A DNA stretch of 64,000 nt from Sycon ciliatum (lineage: Eukaryota > Porifera > Calcarea > Leucosolenida > Sycettidae), in the NCBI RefSeq assembly GCF_964019385.1, contig NC_088649.1, positions 15,672,847 through 15,736,846 on the forward strand, given 5' to 3'. Below are positions 52,650-63,040 of this stretch, one piece after another (the stretch's first letter is position 1; the number at the start of each line of letters is the position of its first letter). A program made the translations under genes and the position numbers. Under the pieces are notes generated by a model. The model was not told the DNA's origin. It saw nothing but the letters and a program-made list of their open reading frames with translations, and did not search any database.

Positions 52650-53672
52650 TTGTTCTTCAGACTGCTCCTACTGCCATTGCCGTCGTTGCCGATCTTCTCA
52701 TTCTTCTAGTTGATGCGGTTCCTGTCACTGCCATGCCAGTAAGTGTCTTGTCCGGTTGTTTTTCCGGTGGTCTAGTTTATTGTGAGTCGACGTTGCTTGG
52801 TGTTGATGCCGCTGTGTTAGATCATCTTGTACCAGGATGATTCTTTGCTGGACGTCTCCTGTTGTCGGATGCGTGAGTCCAGATGTTGACACGTCAGGCG
52901 AAATTACTGGTCAGTCGGCGACACGCATTTTTCACAAAAAATTGCACCTGCCGGGAGAGTATGCGTGTACTCGAGTCTCATCCTGAGCACGTTTTTTTCT
53001 TCTTTTTTTCAGCTCCAGTATAGCTGTATTTTTCATAGCAAAGCCGTCCTCGATTGTTGTGTTCGTTGTTCAAACGAAGTGGACATTCAATCATGAAGGC
53101 AGGGGACATTGGAGCCTGATTGGAGTTTCTCGTGGCATAGGAATGCCACACAGAGACTTTTTGGGATTTTCTGAATATAAAATACCGTACGCACGATGCT
53201 GAGATCAATTTGTGCGATATCAAATTGTTTGTGATCTACCACATCGAGCAGAACGGGATCCAGACACAAGCTTACCGACGGTTTGGCTGCCGACCTGACT
53301 GGACAAATGATCCCTGGCTTCACCTGACGCCAGAAGTCGGACACCATTTCCTTTGCCGCGACGTCCATCTCCAAAAAGAACTCCATCTTCGTCGTGAAAA
53401 GGCTTGAAATACTCAATATTCAACCGAGATTCGCGGACTCACCCTTTCTCAGATCGAATCATTTTTTGTTGTAGCAGTTGCAGGGCAGATCCCCGCCACT
53501 ACTTGAAAAGAAGAAGGCTCCAAACCATGCCTGGAACAAGCCATATCGAGGTTGCAAGCCACCCCTCTCAGCACTTTTTTTGAAGAAATTCGAAATTTCA
53601 ATGGTGGAAGATATACTATGAAGAGAATTTCAAAAAGTATGTTTCGCGGAGCGATCGCTCAACCTACGTCAT
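52650..53672. other. Unrecognised spacer
   Basis: No supported exon or TE. The right part (53600-53672) may be the LINE 3' UTR. Confidence 0.35.
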
Positions 53673-55292
53673 TCAAACTTTGCAGGATGGTTCAGACGTA
53701 CATGCTAGGCATGTAAAGCTTTGCATGTGGGGCTGGGCGGGTGGGTGGTGGAACAGGTCTGGTGGCAGGGCATTCCATGTTGCAAAGGTGCAAGCAGGGA
53801 ATCCTTGGAGACAGCTATTCCGGGTGTTGGCAGGCAGGCCAGTTGTCATCTGGTATGGATGGGAATCCTGCAGCTGGAGAGACTGACGGGTAGGTCTTGT
53901 CTCGGGGGCACGGTGAGTGGCTGGTTTAGGCAGCATCTGCTTCAGAGGGCTGGATGCATCTAGATAGCAGAGCTTGTAGGTATAGGCAGGTGCAGCTACC
54001 AGGCGACGGAGTGCCAGGCTAGGGAGCCAAGTACCTGCTCCGATGATGTGGAGGGCCCTTCGCTGGATCTGGTCCAGCTTCTTAAGATAGGACGAGGGTG
54101 AGCCCATCCACACTAAGGGGCAATACTCGAGTGTGGGTCGCACAAAGCCGTTGTAGACGCGTTGGCGGCTCTCGGCGTCCAGAATGGGAGACGCTCGCTT
54201 CAGGAAGCCAATCCGCTGGTTAGCACGGGAAGCTAGGGAGCGGAGGTGGAAGGAGTAGCTCAGGGTGTCGTCAAAGGTGACTCCCAGGAGTTTCAGCCGT
54301 CTCTCTTCACTGACCGGTGTGCCGTCAAATGTTGCTCGAGGGAGCTCCCAGGGCTGGCGATGGTGGCCTATAGACATAGCCTGCGTCTTGGAGGGCTCAA
54401 ATTTGATCCTCCACTTATGTCCCCAACGGGAAAACGCATCAATGCCCTGCTGGAGGAGCTCGGAGCCACAGTCAATGTCAGCTCTTGATGTGAGGCAGTG
54501 GAAGAGAGTGGTGTCGCCAGCGTAGGCTGCTAGCTCCATAGCTGGTGGGAGGTGGTCCTCGCCATCATTGGTGTAGAGGATGAACAGGGTGGGACCAAGG
54601 ATACTGCCCTGCGGCACGCCAGCTTTGGTCGGGTACGGACTGGAAAGTTCACCTCCAACTGCAACCCTCAAGTGACGATCAGTCAGGTAATCCCTCAGCC
54701 AAGCGAGAAGTGGACCAGTTACACCATAGCAGTGTGCCTTGTGCAAAACGCCTACATGAGAGACGCGGTCGAATGCGCCAGCCACATCAACTGCAATGAC
54801 TCGAACCTGACCACCTCTGGCTGCAACGCGACTCCATTGGTAGTTGAGTAGCGTGAGTATGTCCTGGGCGCCGAGTTGGCTGCGGAAGCCATACTGACTT
54901 TTCGATAAGATGTTGTGTGCCTCCAGGAACTGTCGGACTGAGTGGTTAATAATGGCCTCCATGACTTTCGACAGAATAGAGAGGAGGGAGATCGGGCGGT
55001 AGTTCTTAACATCAGATTTGGATTTTTTCTTGTGCACCGGTACAACCATTGCCGTCTTCCACATTGTAGGTTGCCGACCTTGGCGGAAGGCCTGCGAAAA
55101 GAGCCGTGACACTGGTGCAGCCAGCTCTTTGCTGCATTGCCGGAGTACACGCCCGGGGATGCCGTCTGGACCCGTGGCTTTGGCGGGGTGGAGTTGCCTC
55201 AGCTTCCGCTCAACTATGCTTGGCCGAAAGTGGACATTGCGGAGTTGGGCTTGAGATCGGGAGCGGACTGGAGGGAGGCTGTTGGCTTGCAA
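53673..55292 (-). CDS. CR1-like LINE reverse transcriptase, 5'-truncated, catalytic site mutated
   Basis: An unbroken 539-codon frame; homology also extends upstream to about 55345 (EAFGQYFSAKCSLGDD). Blocks in order: ATGPDGIPGRVLRQCSKE, VVPVHKKKSKSDVKNYRPIS, VIAVDVAGAFDRVSH, KAGVPQGSILGPTLFILYTN, then the catalytic segment, which reads AAYAGDTTLFH where the family has YADD, and LLGVTFDDTLSYSFHL. The first of the paired catalytic Asp residues is therefore Gly (GGC at the site), which should abolish polymerisation although the frame is otherwise intact. The C-terminal end continues through LEYCPLVWMGSPSSYLKKLD and FATWNALPPDLF. The endonuclease is missing. Confidence 0.85.
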   Translation of the reverse strand: MQANSLPPVRSRSQAQLRNVHFRPSIVERKLRQLHPAKATGPDGIPGRVLRQCSKELAAPVSRLFSQAFRQGRQPTMWKTAMVVPVHKKKSKSDVKNYRPISLLSILSKVMEAIINHSVRQFLEAHNILSKSQYGFRSQLGAQDILTLLNYQWSRVAARGGQVRVIAVDVAGAFDRVSHVGVLHKAHCYGVTGPLLAWLRDYLTDRHLRVAVGGELSSPYPTKAGVPQGSILGPTLFILYTNDGEDHLPPAMELAAYAGDTTLFHCLTSRADIDCGSELLQQGIDAFSRWGHKWRIKFEPSKTQAMSIGHHRQPWELPRATFDGTPVSEERRLKLLGVTFDDTLSYSFHLRSLASRANQRIGFLKRASPILDAESRQRVYNGFVRPTLEYCPLVWMGSPSSYLKKLDQIQRRALHIIGAGTWLPSLALRRLVAAPAYTYKLCYLDASSPLKQMLPKPATHRAPETRPTRQSLQLQDSHPYQMTTGLPANTRNSCLQGFPACTFATWNALPPDLFHHPPAQPHMQSFTCLACTSEPSCKV

Positions 55293-55380
55293 GTCGTCAC
55301 CAAGACTGCACTTTGCGGAGAAATACTGCCCGAATGCTTCGGCCTTTCGCAGTGTTCCTTTTCCTTTTCCTTTGCCTTTA

Positions 55381-55419
55381 TTTCACCTGATGAGAAGGCT
55401 TGAAAGTATACTTGTGAAA
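55381..55419 (+). ncRNA. Hammerhead ribozyme candidate with short stem II
   Basis: Stem I TTTCAC pairs perfectly with GTGAAA (55414-55419). CTGATGA is at 55387-55393, an 8-nt stem-II region GAAGGCTT follows, GAAA is at 55402-55405, stem III is the self-complementary AGTATACT, and T at 55413 is the expected cleavage base. Stem II can form only about two pairs, which lowers confidence. Confidence 0.6.
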
Positions 55420-55515
55420 CCAAAACTTTCAAGATTTTCGTAAAGCCCTTTTTATGAGTATTGTCACATTCTTGTCTCAGAGGAAACTGTCTATATAAGC
55501 AGTAAAACAATAAGT

Positions 55516-55550
55516 GGCCCAGAATCTGCGAAAACCAGGCTTAGGGTGAA
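55516..55550 (+). repeat. Solo terminus of the 60281-61525 transposon family
   Basis: GGCCCAGAATCTGCGAAAAC and the following CAGGCTTAGGGTGAAA are identical to the TIR of the element at 60281. No matching right end was found nearby. Confidence 0.75.
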
Positions 55551-55643
55551 ATAGGGCGCACCTTCGCAACGTGCAATGGGGTGATATCATCACGGAGGAA
55601 ATTTCCTGTGAGCAAGTTACCGCTTCGATAACTGAAGCTGTTG

Positions 55644-56930
55644 CATAATTTGTCCCATCCAAAGTTCTGGAAACGAGGCCTTCCGATTCGGTATGGTGGA
55701 CGCCTGAATGCACCCAGACCGAGAGGGAGAAGAAAAAGCGCTGGCGCGACCGGAGAAAACACCCTTATGACCCGACCCAGCACTTCAGCAGGCATTCACC
55801 AATTCCGTGACTGTAGCGATCGCCACTCAGTTCCGATCATGACGTGCAAAGGAGGACAGCCTCTGTGGCGACCTCTCAACTGGGTCCCTCAGAGACAAAC
55901 AGTCGTGGACGAAGTTGAAAAACGCCGCTGGCAACTGCACACAGCTCGAAATTCCCCTAATTGTCAACTCTTTCGGCCGCGAGTGGGCAACGAGCTCAGG
56001 GAAAGCCGAGGCATTCGCTCGCTTCTTCTCAAAGAAATGTAGCGTTGCCGGTCTGGACCTTGTGGAGGCTGACCTACTGGACCCTGCTCCCTCAGATGCT
56101 CAACCTCTTTGCACCATCCGCTTCCGCCCAGAGGCTGTGTGCCGCCTCCTGGCAAAGCTCGACGTCTCCAAGGCTACAGGGCCTGACAGTATTTCTGCTT
56201 GCGTCCTCAAGGAATGTGCTCACGAGCTTGCAGAGCCACTGTCCAAGTTATTTGCCTTATGCTTCCGGTCTGGAGTCCAACCTAGGATGTGGAACACGGC
56301 CAACTTTGTTCTGATCCACAAGCGATCTTCCCGCTCAACTACAGGCCCATATCCTTACTGTGCATAATCTCGAAAATAATGGAAACTCTAGTAAACAGAC
56401 ACATCGTAAACTATTTTGAGGACCACCATCTGCTCACGTCACACCAGTTTGGATTTCGCGGAGGCCTCGGAAAATCAGACACTTTGCAAGCTCTCCAAAC
56501 TGCCTGGGCAAGAGCTGTGGGCTGTGGAGGGCGGCGCGTATCCTTGCTGTGGACATCACAGGAGCGTTTGATCGTGTCTCACATGTCGGCCTCCTCCACA
56601 AGATGCGTAGCCTAGGCATTAATGGTCTGCTTCAGAGATGGCTGGCCTCGTTCCTCGACACCCGTTCCTTACAGTGCCTCGTTGGAGGCGTACGTCATCT
56701 ACGTACACGACCACCGCTGGAGTCCCCGAGGGAAGCATTCTTGGACCAACACTTTTCAAGGCATACGTCAACGACACGCTAGATGTTCTCGCTGACGTCG
56801 ACAGCCACAGCAGCCCCTGGGGCATGAAATCGTTTTCGTCGTTCCCCTGCGCAGTTGTAGGTTCTTTTACGTCCAATTCCCTGCTCTCCCAGGGGGAGTA
56901 TGGCTACCATAGATTTTGGTATTCTGGATA
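55644..56930 (+). pseudogene. CR1-like LINE fragment, endonuclease-RT linker to RT core
   Basis: The plus strand reads VWWTPECTQTEREKKKRW, then (other frame) EAFARFFSKKCSVAGLDLVE, LDVSKATGPDSISACVLKE, NYRPISLLCIISKIMETLV, HQFGFRGGLGKSDTLQ, MDITGAFDRVSHVGLLHK and GVPEGSILGPTLFKAYVND. It breaks off before the YADD block near 56830. Stops and at least three frameshifts. Close to the copies at 33-35 kb and 53.7-55.3 kb. Confidence 0.8.
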
Positions 56931-57061
56931 GCTAGGGACAGAAAGCCTAGCAAGGGCGACCAATGTGAACTTGGCCAGCCTCAGCCGAGTTCAGCTCGTC
57001 GGAGCACTCCGGGAAAAAAATCCAGCCAAATGATCGAGTAGCATTACAGACTGGGCTACCA

Positions 57062-57247
57062 ATGGACCCTCAAGCCGCCAGCATCAGGATGCTTACGATC
57101 ATGAATCAGCTAAGGGAGACAGTGCGTCTTCTTGTGGAAGATATTGCGGACCTGAAAAGTCTAACAGCCTCCAAAGAACAGAAAAAGGAAGCCGCCATTG
57201 CGCACTTTCGAGAGGAGATTCGGGCTCTCCAGGAAAAGAACAACTAA
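57062..57247 (+). other. Short coiled-coil frame, function unknown
   Basis: 61-residue open frame (MDPQAASIRMLTIMNQLRET, then ADLKSLTASKEQKKEAAI), heptad-like and strongly helical. It may be the N-terminal part of a retroelement gag or LINE ORF1, but no partner domain follows. Confidence 0.3.
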
Positions 57248-57429
57248 TTCCAACGTGAAAGGAAGAATCATCAGAGCCAGCTGCAGTACGTGCTAGGGGG
57301 GATTCCTACGCATCCCGGATAGCCATTGAAGCACCAAGAGAGTCCCCAGGCCCCCAGTCCGCCTTCTAGGCTGCGTTCGTTTTTAGCTTCCTGGTAGAGT
57401 AGAATCACTCTATTGATGGAGGTAGGCGG

Positions 57430-58530
57430 TAGAGGTTCAGGGGTTTTACGTCGGGCCGTACACGACGGCTTCAAAGGCCAACTGGACAACAAAGAAGGTG
57501 ACGCCTAAGAGAATGTTTTATGATTTCGCGCATGCTTATAATGTGATAGTGACGTCAGTTCGCTACAGTACTCCCCCGCCATTGGTGAGGCCGGGAGGCG
57601 CGAAGCACGATAAACAAGAAAAAGAGAGAAAAGAAAGGAAGCGCGGCATGTACAAGGCGGAAAGGCAAAAATAGAATACAATATGTACAAGAGAGCGCTG
57701 CGTGTATGAAGTTTGTTGATAACGTGGTAGCAAAGACCAAAACAAAATTCAGAAAGCAGAAATTGGAAAAGAAAGAGATGCATGACAGTTATCAGGAGTG
57801 TTATCATGTAAGAGGCGGCTGCAACGTACCAGTCACTGAGCACAGGAAACACTGGCGCGAGGCGTGCTGTGTGAGGCGAGGACTGATTGAGGCGTGCGTG
57901 CCTCCAAGTGCTGTGCCGGGCGTATGCCTGCAAACTGATACTTGGGGTGGAGGTGGCCAATTTCCAGCTTGAGACGACTGAACAATGTGCTGTGACAGGA
58001 TAGTGGGTTATCCAGGTGGGCCGGGAGGTCGGCAGGGGCCACACTAGCTCCGAGGCTGGATCCAGTTTCGAGATGGTGAGGCTCAGGTTTTACAGTCAAC
58101 AGTCGGCGATTGACTGGATCCCGAGAGTTGAGGTGAGCAGGGAACTGCGGCAAGCCGAGCTCAGGGATGGCATGATGAAAACTCCGAAGAGCGCATGTCG
58201 GGGTCACCAATTTAGGGTTTTAGGGTTTTAGCAGTCTGAGGCGGATCCAGTGTCGAATGATGCTGAGATTCAAGTTTTATGTTACCGGCCGGCAATTGAC
58301 GGCAACCCAAGAGTTGAGACGAGCAGGAAACTGCGGCGAGAGCTCAGGGATGGCACGCATCGGGCAAACTCCGAAGTGGGCAGCATTAAGGGTCACCAGT
58401 TTAGGGATTTATGTTGCGCTCTAGTCGACGGCTACAATGGCCAACTGGACAACAAAGAAGTTGAGGCCAAAGAGAACGTTTTTTTCTTACGCCTGACTAT
58501 AATGTGATAGTGATGTCAGGTCGATACAGA
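57430..58530 (-). mobile_element. Deleted gypsy-like LTR retroelement remnant
   Basis: 57460-57570 and 58428-58530 are direct diverged repeats (shared GGCCAACTGGACAACAAAGA and TATAATGTGATAGTGA), a possible pair of LTRs on minus. Just inside the right repeat the minus strand reads ACTGGTGACCC, and again TTGGTGACCCCGAC at about 58207, the kind of primer-site border seen in Ty3/gypsy elements. The segments 58049-58232 and 58239-58410 are also duplicates of each other, reading a gag-like start (PELGLPQFPAHLNSRDPVNR). No pol is left. Confidence 0.5.
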
Positions 58531-58577
58531 GGTACCTGTACGCGAATTTTTTTCTTCTGTATTGAGTTGTGTACAAC

Positions 58578-58800
58578 TACAGTCTGTATCGGCTATTGAG
58601 TGACCGGATATAAGAATATATCGGCTACAGTGATATTGGTAAGAAATATCAAGAGCAATACACCACACCGCCTCATTGCGCTCTTGGCCGATCCAAACTC
58701 TGCACTCACATCACCGACACCACAGAAACAGATGTCTGAAGGGTCATTGTCAATATCAATCCATATACCGGAATTGTCCTCTTGTACTTTTCGCTGCTGT
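58578..58800. repeat. Penelope-related rearranged repeat
   Basis: 58660-58720 matches 37419-37460 directly, whereas 58725-58790 matches 37490-37545 in complement, so the copy is internally inverted. It includes the 3' half of a hammerhead (GAAACAGATGTC). The left edge resembles the end of the 41726-42240 MITE. Confidence 0.55.
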
Positions 58801-59294
58801 TATTTCGCTATCTTTCGCTGGTTTTGCAAACCTGAAACACTGACATGACATTTCGGAATCGTAGGAAAGCATGATTCATATTTTGGAGAGCAGCAAGTCG
58901 TCACAGAGCAAGGCTGTCAACGCTGCAAACAAATAGGAGCGAACTTTTTTTCATTATTCGTCCACCAGGCGCAATGAGAAGAAACGCACTGCCCTCACAT
59001 CTCGTTGTAGCTATTTTTCAGTTCAGACCTTGACAGATCAGGACAATGGCACCCAGGAGCAAGAAGAGTGGAAAATGAATAACAATAGCAGCTAGCGTGT
59101 CGAAGCTTCGCCACGCAGCCATGGCTACCTGCAGTGGCCATGATCATCCTTAGCAGACGGATGGTCCTTCGTAGCTGTCTACATACAACTGTAGCTGATA
59201 CAAAGCTGCTCTTGGTTCTGCACGGGTTTCGGTACAGGGTGGATGAAGATCCACATTTTCGCTTACGTTGGTTGCGACCACCTCGTGAGCAGCA
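58801..59294. other. Unrecognised spacer
   Basis: No supported feature. Confidence 0.3.
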
Positions 59295-59780
59295 TCAGGT
59301 ATCGGTCATAAAGGGTGGGGAAGGGTACCTAAGATCAACCAACGAGATGCCACTGGGCACTGGTGGATAATCATCGAAAAGGTGGCAGATTCTGCTCGAA
59401 AAGCAGTGAAATTGGCAGAACGATACAAACCTTATGGCGGGCAATTTCTCGAATTTTGCTCCATTTCTTTATCCACATACCAAACAAGCATGAAATTTAC
59501 AAGAAAAAGTACCGAATTCTGCCCATTTTCTGCCGGCATGATCCGCATATGCCTAGATGCCACATCCCGAAATCCCATTCGCCACATCTTAAAAGAACAG
59601 AACTACGCCAAAAAAACGCCTGTTTACGATACATGCACAACATGACTTACAGGTGTCTCAATTCGGTTGTCGCGTCAAACAGCCCGGCAGGTAGGTCAAC
59701 AAGTTTATTGTCCCACAAAACCCTGGGAGAACAAAGTAGATTTTTGATAGGATGTATATCACTTCCTGGAAGAATCTCTT
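59295..59780. repeat. Exon-plus-intron duplication unit 2
   Basis: Paralogue of 52195-52440 including the LRR exon. A third partial copy of its intron part lies at 59806-59877 (AACAGAACTACGC, CATGACTT) and is cut by the MITE at 59878. Confidence 0.8.
59651..59722 (-). CDS. 72-nt leucine-rich-repeat exon
   Basis: On minus, flanked by TTTGTTCTCCCAG and GTAAGTCATG, exactly as in the exon at 52316-52387. The 72-nt, phase 2-2 exon encodes VLWDNKLVDLPAGLF plus DATTELRHL, a single extracellular-type LRR. The two exons differ at many codons yet keep all Leu/Asn/Pro consensus positions, which indicates purifying selection after duplication. This exon is upstream on the coding strand. Confidence 0.85.
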
Positions 59781-59877
59781 AATACTCTTTATACCGTGCT
59801 ATACACATTTACCGCATATCAAAATAACAGAACTACGCAAAAAATCTCTTTTCCGATATATGCACCCCATGACTTGG

Positions 59878-60268
59878 GGTGCGTTTGGTTGGTACGATCT
59901 AGAACAGGATCCAACAGCTGGTGCACATGGAGCAACCTCATGCCAACCAAACGGTACTCCAGAAACAGAGCACATTTTTGTGGAAAAATGTGCCAAACTT
60001 GGTGCATTCTTCAAAATGTGTATGGGTCACCATGGTCACTTTGTACGGTACGACGAAACCAACCCAAAAGCGTATGCACGTGATCATCTGGGACCAAAAT
60101 TGATGTTCCCGCCAGGTTTCACTGTGAAAAAGTGAAACTGCTCGGTCTGCTCCGGCCTCGAGGCCGGAGCAAGCAGAACATGTTCTGGCCGACCCAGAAC
60201 AGGTGCAGTCCCAACCAAACGCGCTGTTCTGGTGAATCCTGTTCTAGTTCGTACCAACCAAACGCGCC
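59878..60268. mobile_element. MITE with 5-bp TSD
   Basis: Ends GGTGCGTTTGGTTGGTACGA and, reversed, GGCGCGTTTGGTTGGTACGA, with AGAACAGGAT following in both arms. Flanked by CTTGG at 59873-59877 and 60269-60273. 391 bp, non-coding. It interrupts the third copy of the LRR-intron repeat. Confidence 0.8.
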
Positions 60269-60280
60269 CTTGGATAAGAT

Positions 60281-61525
60281 GGCCCAGAATCTGCGAAAAC
60301 CAGGCTTAGGGTGAAAAATCATTTTTTTGAGAAAAATGATGTTTTGTAAAAAGGTTGTGTCGCGTGGACGATCGAGTGCAGTGAAGTGGAACCAAAGAGA
60401 ATCTCGCTTGTTTGAAGAAGTAGCAGTCATGGCAGGAAGGGTTTCAGCAGTCAGGGAAGTCAAAGGGCTTCCGGTAGAGTATTCTCTGCTACTCCTCTAC
60501 TGGCTCTAGTCACAACGAAGAGTTTTTGAGCTGATCGAACGGATTCCATTTCCTACACTCAGGGATGGCGAAATTTCTGCGCTAGCTGCTGCTTGCGGAA
60601 TATGGTGAAGAAATCGTCTCCAGTTAGAGTCGTGATGGCGATAGCGAGGAGAACCTGGACGACATCGATCCAGCCAATCGAAGTACAGAGATACTAGCTG
60701 TTTCTGGGCCTCACGCAAAGGGAACGCGCGCAGCGGAGCTCATACGTTTGCAGCAAATTCGCGAGGAAAATGGCTTGAAGCGCAATGTGAAAACGGTTTT
60801 GAATTGAAGTCCTTGGCGATGAAGTGCTACTGAATGCCAGGCGAATGAGCGAGCAGATCGAGAGGCCCCCACTCGAGACTTTCCTCGCTGGACAGCTAAC
60901 TGCAAGGGATTCACGGTACGGCGTGCTGATATTTCACTTGCTGGTCAGCACCAAGCAGATACTGCAGCACGCCAGCACACTATGCGCTTACTGTGAACAG
61001 TGGAACAGTTTGAAAGGCTGTGTTCTTGCTTGTTTCTGAACAGTTGTACTAGATTCGCCCTTCAAAAGGTGCCATTCTAACTGGAGTTGGGTTTCCTTGT
61101 GGTGTGTAGCGCCAGAGCATGCCAGCACATGTATTCAGCCCCAGAATGTGCTGAGTGAGGAGCAAACAAAATAATTCATGCAGAACTGTGCATGGCCACT
61201 ACAGCCTGCAGCACCAAGGGGCCACAACAAGCCTGCCCCCACATTCCTACCTTGTCATGTCACCTAAACAAAAATCATCCATGTCTCTTCCTTCAGTCTG
61301 GTGGATCTCTCTTCATTTCTTTCCTGTGATAACAATTTTGTGTTTTTTTTGGATTTTTTAACACAATACCCTGGTGTGTTTGAGATGCTTTTAATACCAC
61401 TATGAGTCGACCCACACCTGTAATATTTAGTTTCCTGACCCCCCATGCCCAGTAGAAGCTGAAAATGGGAAAAAGTCATTTTTGTGAAATTTCACCCTAA
61501 GCCTGGTTTTCGCAGATTCTGGGCC
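60281..61525. mobile_element. Non-autonomous DNA transposon, 36-bp TIR
   Basis: Both ends carry GGCCCAGAATCTGCGAAAAC followed by CAGGCTTAGGGTGAAA in inverted orientation. AGAT occurs on both sides (60277-60280 and 61526-61529) as a possible 4-bp TSD. The 1245-bp interior has only short frames (for example MAGRVSAVREVKGLPVEYS near 60429) with no recognised transposase. Confidence 0.8.
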
Positions 61526-61739
61526 AGATAGTGTAGTATCCCTGCCTTGCTTGTAGCGTATCCTCGTACGTTAGCGTATCCCAATACGTTAGCGTATGTG
61601 GTCTGTTGCCGATAAAAGCTGCTAGCCATTTCCATTTTCATGAGATTTTATAACAACAACAAAGCCGAACAGAAGAGCTGTTCAACCTCCAGGTGTGTAC
61701 CGGAGAAAGTTCTTTTATAGCCGCTTCTTTTTTTCAAAG

Positions 61740-62800
61740 AGAATTGGTGAGCGAGCACACATGCTCATTCCCTGGGCACTGCAAATTCATTTTCATTTCT
61801 CAGAATCATTTTCAACGTTTTTAGCAAATTGCCCTCATCAGGATGCTATATGAAGTGGAAGTCTGCAAAGGAGAAGTTATAATTATACATCAATTTGGTG
61901 TTCTTAGGTGTCATGCAGGTTCTCACACGCAACGGGAAGACTTTGTGGTAGTAAAATAGATATTTCGCAAAAAAACAAAAAGACAACTCTTTCTCTTCCT
62001 TTCGAAGAACTGAACTTGCCTCACCTCACCGAAAGCAAACTCTGAAAAAGCCCTACACTAGTACGGGATTCAGCGCAGAGCAAAACATAATTACGAGTCA
62101 TTATACAATGCATGCAGTGTAGCCGTGAAAACTGGTGAATAAAGAATGCAGTAGGTTGGCAGCACGTGACCCGTCGTACCGCAGTACACGACGGCGTCGC
62201 GGCTTAGAAATGAAAGGAAACACTGCGAGAAAAGACAAAACGAAAATACATGTCCCTTTGTTAAAACTAACTTAGAAGAAACAAACAAAAGGCGACCAAG
62301 AATCATTTTGAGAGTCAACGTCAATACTCTTGTGCAGTTGTGCAAATTCTTGTCTTGCACTGTGCAACGCGAGAAACAAACAACCCACGAAATGACTCGT
62401 GAACTAACTGTAGGCTAAATCACTACATGTACGCAAAATTGCGTTCCAAAAAAACTGAATTTCTGAGACATTTCATATTTCACCTCCTGAGAGAATTAAT
62501 AGTAAATACATCATAAAAAAACACATAGCCATGACGGCCTTCCCAACATCAGGTGTTAATATTTCTATGACGACACATGTTACCTCAGTGCTAGGAATAT
62601 GACATGTCTAAAACTAGTGACAGATCACAAGCTTTGACTGACTTCTATGCTGTGTGTTGGTAGAAAGTAATTAGTTAGCACAGCGCAGATGTCACCAGAT
62701 AACTTGAGAAATGTCTTAACAGGTTTCTGGCAGGTTTCTTAACAATACACGAAAGTGACCATGTCAGTGTTTTCCAGAAAATACTGTCACCTAAGTTGCG
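61740..62800 (-). mobile_element. Penelope 3' end copy, split by an insertion
   Basis: 62556-62800 is the complement of 38945-39175 and 61740-61921 is the complement of 39165-39342, in the same order on the minus strand as the copy at 38945-39342. A decayed hammerhead core (CTGATGAGGGCAATTTGC then AAAAAC) lies near 61843 on minus. Confidence 0.8.
61922..62550. mobile_element. 629-bp insertion with 6-bp TSD, unknown type
   Basis: Comparison with the uninterrupted copy at 38945-39342 shows that this segment is inserted at AGGTGT, present at 61916-61921 and again at 62551-62556. The ends are CATGCAGG and CCCAACATC: no TIR, no LTR signature, no coding capacity seen. Confidence 0.75.
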
Positions 62801-63040
62801 CGGTGAAATCCGGCCCGAAGTGCAAAGCCGGCGCCACGAATTGGCGCGAAGCCAGCTCCCATTACATCACTGGCGATTTGTGTGTATGAACTCAACGGTA
62901 CGCACCTCGCGTAAAAGTTCGGAGTGCACGTGTTGCATACTAAAAACAGTTCAAAATTTCTTTCATTGACTTCACTCAAGCACAGCAGGATCTTCTCGAT
63001 AGAGGAGTACCCAACATCCTGTTTCAACCTCCCTGTTCGC
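62801..63040. other. Spacer
   Basis: No feature recognised. Confidence 0.3.

Noticed and set aside
58205..58232. Telomere-like TTTTAGGG repeats
   Set aside because: Only two to three units, lying inside a duplicated retroelement fragment.
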